Part shown: positions 7,411 through 13,218 of the stretch, piece by piece | Layout of the letters: each line of letters begins with the position of its first letter | How positions within the stretch are numbered: the first letter of the stretch is position 1 | Virus record (IMG/VR): IMGVR_UViG_3300025874_000042 | Span: 1-32,818 of that record | DNA: 32,818 nt | Reading direction: 5' to 3' (one strand) | Source: a virus | Translations under genes and position numbers: made by a program | The notes under the pieces: generated by a model | Databases searched by the model: none | Told to the model about the DNA's origin: nothing | The model's input: only the letters and a program-made list of their open reading frames with translations

Positions 7411-8973
7411 TTAATTAATATATTGTGATGACTCGTTAAAAACGTATCTTCCGTTAACTATTTTAGTATTTTTATTCTCAAAAACTTCAGTTCCTAACTT
7501 ATCACTATGAAAAACTAAATAATCCGTTTTATAGGGTTTAACGTTTCCAGTACCATAAACAATAACTTTACCGTCTTTTTTATTAATACGATTAAATGGT
7601 TTAATTTGTATTGTTTTAGTACCTTCAGGTAACGTGACGACCGCATCTATACCTTTAATCATATCATCTACGTCACCTAGTTCCCCAACTTTTTTGACAT
7701 CAGAAGTGTTAAATATTTTTTTTAAACTTACAACTGCATCAACCTCTCTTTTATCTCCAAACTTATTTGTTTTATCTAAACCGGACATTAGAGTTTTAAA
7801 CGTTGGTGAATCTGCGTTAAAAATAGAGTACCTTAATTCTATCAAATATTTGTTAAGTCTATCAACTTCAGTTAGTTGTTGTTTATGATTTTTATCATTA
7901 AAATTAATTGCATCAATACCATATTTTCTTAAATATTTATTTGTGTCACTCACTAATGTACAAAAAGCCGTGTAGTTGGTATTTAACTTATTAATTACTG
8001 AACGACCTTTTTGTTCATAATCATAAATCCCTGACATTTGACCTTTAGAGTATTTGTTTTTTTCGTACCAATATTCTGAAAATACTTCTTTTAGTATATC
8101 CATTATCGTATACATAAAACGTTTTTTTATCTCAGGATTAGTATTAAATAATCTGCGGTACGTCTGTACTTGATTTCTATTACATCCTGCGCTAGCACCT
8201 TCTGAAATGATATTTTTAACTATCTTAGTTTCGGTTAATTTTTTTGATGTTTGATTTAAGTATAATTCATTAACATAATCCCAATTAATTATTGTCCAAA
8301 AATTTCTAACATATTCATCTCTTTTATTACGGTATTTCAAGTAATATGCATGTTCCCATGTATCTAAACACAATAATGGGTATCCACCATTTTTAACCAC
8401 ATTCATTAATGGGTTGTCTTGATTTGGGGTGGACATAATCTTTAATTTACCATTTTTAGTTAAGACTAACCAAGTCCATCCTGAACCAAAGTTTTTTATC
8501 GCCTCATTACTAAATATTTTTTTGAATTTAGGAAAATTACCGAAATCCTTAATTATTTTGTCATAAATTTCACCTTGAGCTCTTTGTTTTTTGGGTGACA
8601 TTATTTTCCAAAAAAGTGCGTGATTAAATGCTCCTCCGGCATTATCTCTAATAGTTTTACTATACCTTGAGATTCCTTTTATTAGTTGTTCTAATTCTAT
8701 ATTACTATCGACCCTACTTAACAGTGCGTCATTTAATTTTTTAACGTATCCTTTATAATGTTTGTTATAGTGAGTATCCATAGTTTCAGAGTCTATAAAT
8801 CTTTCTAAGGCAGAATAAGAGTACGGTAATTTTTCTATACCAATTTTTTTCATTTCTGTTAAAATTTGTTTGGAAGTGTGCGAGACATTATCATTAACTT
8901 CAGTTAATTTTTCTCGGCTATTAATTTTATGTTCAATCGTTGAGATTTTATTTATTAATCTTTTGAACTTCAT
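7411..8973 (-). CDS. Mn-type superoxide dismutase fused to a putative PD-(D/E)XK nuclease-like domain
   Basis: Residues 48-240 form a complete Fe/Mn superoxide dismutase domain, converting superoxide to hydrogen peroxide and oxygen. All four metal ligands are present: H68, H118 (in GGAFNHALFW), D204 and H208 (in LDTWEHAYYL). The second-shell residues H72, Y76, G114 and Q185 follow the manganese enzyme pattern. Normal dismutases are about 200 residues; this protein has 520. Residues 1-47 are a basic, helical extension. Residues 245-400 look helical and unfamiliar. Residues 405-490 resemble a restriction-endonuclease core: E410 in a helix, strand GIDAVV (D443), strand KTIQIKPF (Q456, K458), then DYLVFHS. 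Q in place of E in the QxK position is known in Mrr-like enzymes. (L/I)xE sites for a T4-like prohead protease occur at 23-25, 38-40, 246-248 and 256-258, flanking the dismutase. A late motif precedes ATG 8973. The nuclease call is tentative; the dismutase call is firm. Confidence 0.85.
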   Translation of the reverse strand: MKFKRLINKISTIEHKINSREKLTEVNDNVSHTSKQILTEMKKIGIEKLPYSYSALERFIDSETMDTHYNKHYKGYVKKLNDALLSRVDSNIELEQLIKGISRYSKTIRDNAGGAFNHALFWKIMSPKKQRAQGEIYDKIIKDFGNFPKFKKIFSNEAIKNFGSGWTWLVLTKNGKLKIMSTPNQDNPLMNVVKNGGYPLLCLDTWEHAYYLKYRNKRDEYVRNFWTIINWDYVNELYLNQTSKKLTETKIVKNIISEGASAGCNRNQVQTYRRLFNTNPEIKKRFMYTIMDILKEVFSEYWYEKNKYSKGQMSGIYDYEQKGRSVINKLNTNYTAFCTLVSDTNKYLRKYGIDAINFNDKNHKQQLTEVDRLNKYLIELRYSIFNADSPTFKTLMSGLDKTNKFGDKREVDAVVSLKKIFNTSDVKKVGELGDVDDMIKGIDAVVTLPEGTKTIQIKPFNRINKKDGKVIVYGTGNVKPYKTDYLVFHSDKLGTEVFENKNTKIVNGRYVFNESSQYIN

Positions 8974-8986
8974 TTATTTTTTTATT

Positions 8987-8993
8987 ATAAATA
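8987..8993 (-). promoter_or_regulatory. Candidate late promoter motif before dismutase fusion
   Basis: The minus strand reads ATTATTTATAATAAAA, with TATTTAT ending 13 nt before the ATG at 8973. Its 3' flank matches the motif before the tape-measure gene (TATTTATAATAAAA) base for base. It lies in the 38-nt gap after the helicase gene and would let the dismutase be made late. Confidence 0.5.
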
Positions 8994-9011
8994 ATGGTTA
9001 ATTATAATTTT

Positions 9012-10775
9012 TTATCTTCTAACTGATATTTCATTAATAATTTGTTCCATTATGTCCCCTCTCTCCTCATTATCACCCATAACCGTTTCAAAAATATTTT
9101 TCTTATTAGATAAAATATCATATATGATTCCTTCTATTGAGTTTTCAAAAATTGGGTAGAATACGGAAACATTAGATTTTTGTCCGTACCTATATGCTCT
9201 GTCTTCAGCTTGTGAATGGTCAGAAGGAACAAACGATAAATCATTCATAACTACCGCCTCAGCTGCGGTAAGAGTTATACCAACACCTGCGGCCTTTAAG
9301 TTACCAACAAAAACTTTTATTTTATCATTTTCTTGAAATTGGTCCACAGAGTTTTGACGAGCGACTTTACTCATCTTACCGTCTAATTTAACTGACTTTT
9401 TACCAAAGTGGTCCGCAATTCTATTTAGTGTGTCAGTAAAGTTGGTAAAGACAATGACTTTCTTTCCTTGTTCAATAATGTTTTCAACTAACTCACAAGT
9501 TTCTTTTATTTTATTTTCGGCAATTATTTGTCTGACTTTCATTAACATAGAAAATTGTACGGTTAATGATTTTTTCTCCCTATCATCCTCCATCCAATCG
9601 TAGTATTCACCCATAAGCGCCATATACTCTTTAGATTTTAAATTTAAATAAACGGGAGTGATAATTTTATCAGGTAAATCTAAAATATCCTGTTTTAATC
9701 TTCGAAGAACATGTGTTTTGGTTCTATCCCTTAACTCTAATAAGTTAGATGCTCCATTTACGTTCCATACTTTACGATTACCCACATTAAATTGATAACC
9801 TTCGCAGTACCTAATTACGTACGCCATCCAATTATATGCCACAGGAGATTCCACTAAATTTAATAAATTATAATAATTAATTGGTCTTGATGTCATTGGA
9901 GTACCTGTTAGTAACCATACCTTACCAATCGAATTTATTATATCATTAATTAGTTTAGTTCTTTTTGCTTGAACATTTTGAATGTAATGTGCCTCATCAA
10001 CAACAACTAAGTCGAACCCTTCTTGTAATATTATTGATTCTTCTTTGTTTTTTATATTATGAAAATTCTTTAATATGTCATAGTTAATAATAACAAAATC
10101 GGCACTTTCCCATTTCTTACCTTCGACTATTGATATGCTTTTTTCGGTATAATTTTGAATTTCACGTTTCCAATTAATTTTTAAAGATGCGGGACAAACA
10201 ATTAATACTCTTTCGGCACCTGACTCTAAAGCGGCAATGACGGTTGAGGTAGTTTTTCCTAAACCCATATCATCGGCTAAAATATATTTCTTATGACTCG
10301 CTAATTTTTCAATAGATTCTATTTGATGTTCTAAAGGAGGTCTATGTGAGTATTTAGTATAATCTATTTCAACTTTTTCAATTTCTTGTGATTTTATTAG
10401 TGCCACACGAGGTAACCAAAATGAATGTAATTTTTCATTTTCAAATATTTTACCCCATATATGGAAAGACTTATCTTTTTCAACCAAAAGTTTTTCAATG
10501 TAAACTTTTTCGGGCACTTTTGTGAGAAGTTTATCTTCCATCATCTTCTTACCGAAGTAACTATCTAAATCTACCCACTTTCTAGCTATTTTAGGGACTA
10601 ACTCGTTATAACTATTGATGTAGTCGGCTTGAGCCCTTGTTAATTTAAAATGTTTTTGTTCTTTAAATTTTTTTTGAATAGATTGTATATAATTATTGAA
10701 CCCATCGTATACTTCTAATGTACGTTGCGCCCTAACTTCAGGTATCTTAGATAATTTATCTTTATTACTTTCCAT
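9012..10775 (-). CDS. SNF2-family DNA helicase/translocase
   Basis: A 587-residue superfamily 2 ATPase of the SNF2 group, probably remodelling DNA at forks or recombination intermediates. Motifs in order: a Q-like PPLEHQ (146-151), Walker A DDMGLGKTT (168-176), Ia IVCPASLKINW (192-202), Walker B VVVDEAH (257-263), motif III LLTGTP (288-293), motif IV KVIVFTNF (439-446), motif V KAAGVGITLTAA (494-505) and motif VI QAEDRAYRYGQ (522-532). The arginines of motif VI and all nucleotide-binding residues are intact. Residues 1-145 lack a named motif and may bind DNA. T4 uses UvsW for branch migration; this protein could fill a similar place but is not UvsW itself. SMARCAL1/HARP-like annealing activity is another possibility. 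It is first in the reverse block and has a sigma70-like promoter, so is probably early. Confidence 0.9.
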   Translation of the reverse strand: MESNKDKLSKIPEVRAQRTLEVYDGFNNYIQSIQKKFKEQKHFKLTRAQADYINSYNELVPKIARKWVDLDSYFGKKMMEDKLLTKVPEKVYIEKLLVEKDKSFHIWGKIFENEKLHSFWLPRVALIKSQEIEKVEIDYTKYSHRPPLEHQIESIEKLASHKKYILADDMGLGKTTSTVIAALESGAERVLIVCPASLKINWKREIQNYTEKSISIVEGKKWESADFVIINYDILKNFHNIKNKEESIILQEGFDLVVVDEAHYIQNVQAKRTKLINDIINSIGKVWLLTGTPMTSRPINYYNLLNLVESPVAYNWMAYVIRYCEGYQFNVGNRKVWNVNGASNLLELRDRTKTHVLRRLKQDILDLPDKIITPVYLNLKSKEYMALMGEYYDWMEDDREKKSLTVQFSMLMKVRQIIAENKIKETCELVENIIEQGKKVIVFTNFTDTLNRIADHFGKKSVKLDGKMSKVARQNSVDQFQENDKIKVFVGNLKAAGVGITLTAAEAVVMNDLSFVPSDHSQAEDRAYRYGQKSNVSVFYPIFENSIEGIIYDILSNKKNIFETVMGDNEERGDIMEQIINEISVRR

Positions 10776-10782
10776 AATCTAA

Positions 10783-10815
10783 TATTTATAATATAACTAT
10801 AAACTAACTATTTAT
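10783..10815 (+). promoter_or_regulatory. Two candidate late promoter motifs before gp14-like gene
   Basis: TATTTAT occurs at 10783-10789 and again at 10809-10815, 32 and 6 nt before ATG 10822. The second copy is preceded by AACTAACTA (10802-10810), which also precedes the motif at 16436. Both overlap the divergent helicase promoter. Confidence 0.45.
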
Positions 10816-10818
10816 CAA
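10790..10818 (-). promoter_or_regulatory. Sigma70-like promoter of the SNF2 helicase gene
   Basis: On the minus strand TTGATA (10818-10813) and TATATT (10795-10790) are 17 bp apart, each one base from the sigma70 consensus. The start of transcription would fall about 8 nt before the ATG at 10775. The -35 box overlaps the TATTTAT motif of the divergent gp14-like gene. Confidence 0.5.
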
Positions 10819-10821
10819 TAT

Positions 10822-11337
10822 ATGAGTAATAGAAAGATACCAATAACACGTTTAGAGAAGTTTTTCGGTTCCGAGGATTTTGGATTAGAACAAAATATGG
10901 GTCGTGAGTGGCTTGAAGGTGATATGCATTTCACCGTTGTTCTATATAAGGTCGATAGACAAAAAACTAAAACCGATGATGTATATGGAGAATCTTTAGA
11001 GGACGGTATACAGTTTTTACCTCCTGTTGAATTTAAAGGTTATGTTACTATCGAGACTCCCGAAAACCAGAACTACTCTAACGCTAATTTATCACAATTA
11101 GAGCCAGGTAATTTAAAAGTCGGTGTTTACCAAGATGCGTTAGACGAGTTAAACATCGACATCGATTATGGTGATTATTTAGGTTATTATGAAACTGAGG
11201 ACCGAGTAAGGTATTACTCTGTTGTTAATGATGGTCGTGTTGTTAGCGACAATAAACATACTTATGGTGGATATAAACCATTTTACCGAAGTATAATTGC
11301 GGCACCTGTTAATGACGGGGAATTTAGAGGAATATGA
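10822..11337 (+). CDS. 14: Neck protein resembling T4 gp14
   Basis: A 171-residue protein; T4 gp14 has 256. The central part, VVLYKVDRQKTKTDDVYGES followed by LEDGIQF, lines up from memory with the gp14 stretch containing YYVPRE, a D.IFGEDL turn and an aromatic-rich helix. The C-terminal YGDYLGYYETEDRVRYYSVV resembles the gp14 segment with GDLIYFP and an FEINWVEPYDPFY run. In T4, gp14 works with gp13 to form the neck that seals the head and accepts the tail. The following zinc-ribbon gene overlaps by 4 nt (ATGA), and the gp15-like gene follows that, so the order agrees with a neck/tail-completion operon. The match is moderate and unverified; a generic phage head-tail joining protein is the fallback. 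Confidence 0.55.
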   Translation: MSNRKIPITRLEKFFGSEDFGLEQNMGREWLEGDMHFTVVLYKVDRQKTKTDDVYGESLEDGIQFLPPVEFKGYVTIETPENQNYSNANLSQLEPGNLKVGVYQDALDELNIDIDYGDYLGYYETEDRVRYYSVVNDGRVVSDNKHTYGGYKPFYRSIIAAPVNDGEFRGI

Positions 11338-11894
11338 AAAAATTACTAAAAGAAATAAATTTTATTAAAACTCGTATGTCACATATGTGTGAAGGTATTG
11401 AAGGTGAAAAAGTTGTGTGTGACGATTGTGGGTGGTCTTGGGATTTAAGTGACGGTGGTCACGACCCGTATATCTGCCATAAATGTGGTAACGATAATCA
11501 AGAAGTTAATTATATCGGTAAAAAAGTTATGGTATACTATAACTTACATAAACATACATTTTCCGTATCATATAAAAATAGAATTGTTATGTACGCCGAT
11601 TATGTTAAATTAAAAGATGTTGAATTTAGAGTACGACAAGGTGGTAAAGAAAAAGTAAGGGATGAAATGAGAAAAAATGTACACGCATTTGTGATTGGAA
11701 CTTTACTGGATTTTTGTACGTTTCCATGTGAAAACTTACCTGATGAGCCAAATGAAAATGTGATAACGTATAATCCGTATAAGTATGACTCATTCGTTAG
11801 AAAAGATGGTGAGGAACCAATTTATAATGCTAATGAGGTTGAAATGATTAATTCTAAAAATAAAGTATTTTTTATAAGTGAAACTGTAAAATAA
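11334..11894 (+). CDS. Zinc-ribbon protein of unknown function in the neck operon (186 aa)
   Basis: The N-terminus MKKLLKEINFIKTRMSHMCE is basic and helical, with an L-K-E match to the (L/I)xE cleavage pattern at residues 5-7. A zinc ribbon follows: C29-x2-C32 and C48-x2-C51 around VCDDCGWSW and YICHKCGND. To my recollection this ribbon recurs attached to different proteins in uncultured marine phages. Residues 58-130 (GKKVMVYYNLHKHTFSVSY, then RKNVHAFVIGTLL) form a second domain I cannot name. The gene overlaps the gp14-like gene by 4 nt (ATGA) and touches the gp15-like gene by 1 nt (TAATG), so the three are translationally coupled. AGAGG just before the ATG is one of the few Shine-Dalgarno-like sequences here. 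A nucleic-acid or assembly role is possible but unproven. Confidence 0.75.
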   Translation: MKKLLKEINFIKTRMSHMCEGIEGEKVVCDDCGWSWDLSDGGHDPYICHKCGNDNQEVNYIGKKVMVYYNLHKHTFSVSYKNRIVMYADYVKLKDVEFRVRQGGKEKVRDEMRKNVHAFVIGTLLDFCTFPCENLPDEPNENVITYNPYKYDSFVRKDGEEPIYNANEVEMINSKNKVFFISETVK

Positions 11895-12934
11895 TGGGAC
11901 TACCTAAAAATGTAAAAAAATATTTACCTTTAACTCCTGATAAAATTTTACATCAGAGAAGAGAGGAACTACTTGAACAAATTCAAGAAGACGGCACTTA
12001 TTTACCAAAATCTATTTTACACGCAGATTTAGATAGGGGTATGTTAGATTTTGTTAGAGATGAATTAGGTATTTCAGTAAACGGAAAGAATATAAAAAAT
12101 ATAGATTTAATTATAACCACACAAAATTGGGCTCAGTTTACTGAGACTTGGAATTTTCAGGATTTAGATAAAAATATTAAACCCCCTTTTGTTGCCACGG
12201 TTAGAAATCCCGATGTTAAGTTTGGGACAAATCCGTCATTACAATATACAATACCAAATAGAAGACAATTTTATTATGCTAAAGTACCAACGTGGGACGG
12301 ACAAAGAAAAGGAATGGATATATATAAAATACCTCAACCCGTTCCTGTTGATATTACTTACAATGTAAAAATATTCTGTAATAGAATGAGAGAGTTAAAT
12401 GACTTTAATAAAAAGGTATTACAGAAATTTTCATCTAGACAGGCGTATACAGAAATAAAGGGTCACTATATACCAATGATATTAAATAGCTCATCTGACG
12501 AATCTGTTTTAGAACTTGAGAAAAGAAAATACTACGTACAAAACTACGAATTCTTAATGATGGGATTCTTGTTAGATGAGGAAGAGTTTGAAGTGTCTCC
12601 CGCCATATCTAGAACCGCAACTATATTTGAGGTTGATTTACTTAATACGGGTAAAAGAGTCGAGAAATTACCTTCAAACCCAAGTGATTTTGAATTAGAT
12701 ATTATTTTTGTTAGTGGTTTAGAATCTTTAACTGAAACTTACAGATATGAAATTGACTTAACAATATTAGAATCGTCTAATGTAGATAGTTATTCTGTCT
12801 ATATTAATGGTAACTATATCGGTGATGATATAACAACGATAAAAGTATCCACTAACGATGTAATCAAAATTGATGTTGTTAAAACCGATATCACTAAGCA
12901 GTCAATATTAAAATCTAAAGCGAGACTTTTATAG
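11894..12934 (+). CDS. 15: Tail completion / sheath stabiliser resembling T4 gp15
   Basis: A 346-residue protein (T4 gp15 has 272). In T4, gp15 forms the hexameric ring that caps the tail, stabilises the sheath and binds the neck. The segment from VPVDITYNVKIFCNRMREL to about residue 235 parallels gp15: a beta strand, IFxR, a long helix ending in Gln/Phe-rich residues, a Pro-Met strand, then LELEKRKYYVQNYEFLMMGF, like the RRRIEWSLTFEVNGW strand of gp15. The C-terminal 90 residues (about 260-346) are an extra beta-rich domain with Asp/Asn-rich turns. It follows the zinc-ribbon gene with a 1-nt overlap, and its stop is immediately next to the stop of the convergent small gene. The assignment rests on remembered T4 sequence and gene order. 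Confidence 0.65.
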   Translation: MGLPKNVKKYLPLTPDKILHQRREELLEQIQEDGTYLPKSILHADLDRGMLDFVRDELGISVNGKNIKNIDLIITTQNWAQFTETWNFQDLDKNIKPPFVATVRNPDVKFGTNPSLQYTIPNRRQFYYAKVPTWDGQRKGMDIYKIPQPVPVDITYNVKIFCNRMRELNDFNKKVLQKFSSRQAYTEIKGHYIPMILNSSSDESVLELEKRKYYVQNYEFLMMGFLLDEEEFEVSPAISRTATIFEVDLLNTGKRVEKLPSNPSDFELDIIFVSGLESLTETYRYEIDLTILESSNVDSYSVYINGNYIGDDITTIKVSTNDVIKIDVVKTDITKQSILKSKARLL

Positions 12935-13084
12935 TTATTCTCCGTAGATATCTCTAACTTCTTTACAATTATCCTCAATTAACTTTTCTAAGAATTTATA
13001 AATCTTTAAACCGTGTTTTTCACAGTATAGTTTTAAAGTCTTATGTGACTCAGGTGAAATTTTTATGTTTTTTATTTTACTCAT
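12935..13084 (-). CDS. Tiny ribbon-helix-helix-like protein (49 aa)
   Basis: A 49-residue minus-strand gene from ATG at 13084-13082 to TAA at 12937-12935. The protein begins MSKIKNIKISPESHKTLKLY and continues CEKHGLKIYKFLEKLIEDNC to a YGE ending. A short basic strand (NIKIS) followed by two helices is the layout of Arc/MetJ-type ribbon-helix-helix DNA-binding proteins. To my recollection, similar short proteins occur in other T4-like phage genomes. The frame fills the region exactly: it ends next to the gp15-like stop codon and begins before a hairpin. An autoregulatory or transcription-switch role is inferred from the fold; the protein could also be a partner-binding peptide. Confidence 0.7.
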   Translation of the reverse strand: MSKIKNIKISPESHKTLKLYCEKHGLKIYKFLEKLIEDNCKEVRDIYGE

Positions 13085-13100
13085 CCATGTTTTTTTAAAA

Positions 13101-13130
13101 AGTAGAAAAAAGGTAGAATTTTTTCCTACT
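13101..13130. promoter_or_regulatory. Inverted repeat in the divergent region, candidate operator or leader hairpin
   Basis: AGTAGAAAAAA (13101-13111) and TTTTTTCCTACT (13119-13130) pair over 11 bp with one bulged C; the loop is GGTAGAA. It lies between the late motif and the start codon of the 49-residue ribbon-helix-helix-like gene, and upstream of the sheath gene. Such proteins usually bind inverted repeats near their own promoter. Confidence 0.4.
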
Positions 13131-13134
13131 CTTT

Positions 13135-13141
13135 ATAAATA
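13135..13141 (-). promoter_or_regulatory. Candidate late promoter motif for the 49-residue gene
   Basis: The minus strand reads CTATATTTATAAAG, with TATTTAT ending 50 nt before the ATG at 13084. The same bases read TATAAATA (13134-13141) on the plus strand, the T4 late promoter sequence, and so could also serve the sheath gene. Confidence 0.4.
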
Positions 13142-13178
13142 TAGTCTTTAACTAATAGTTTTTTCATCTTTTTGCTAA

Positions 13179-13194
13179 TATTTATCTATAAATA
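13179..13194 (+). promoter_or_regulatory. Candidate late promoter before tail sheath
   Basis: TATTTAT (13179-13185) is followed at once by TATAAATA (13187-13194), the exact T4 late promoter octamer. They end 33 and 24 nt before ATG 13219. Either could be the -10 element of the sheath transcript. Confidence 0.5.
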
Positions 13195-13218
13195 AAAACT
13201 TAAGAAAAAAATTACACA

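Noticed and set aside
7411-8973. Dismutase gene as host DNA contamination or a recent host insertion
   Set aside because: It is fused in frame to phage-like sequence, tightly spaced between phage genes, shares the phage leader motif, and shows no repeat or integrase scar.
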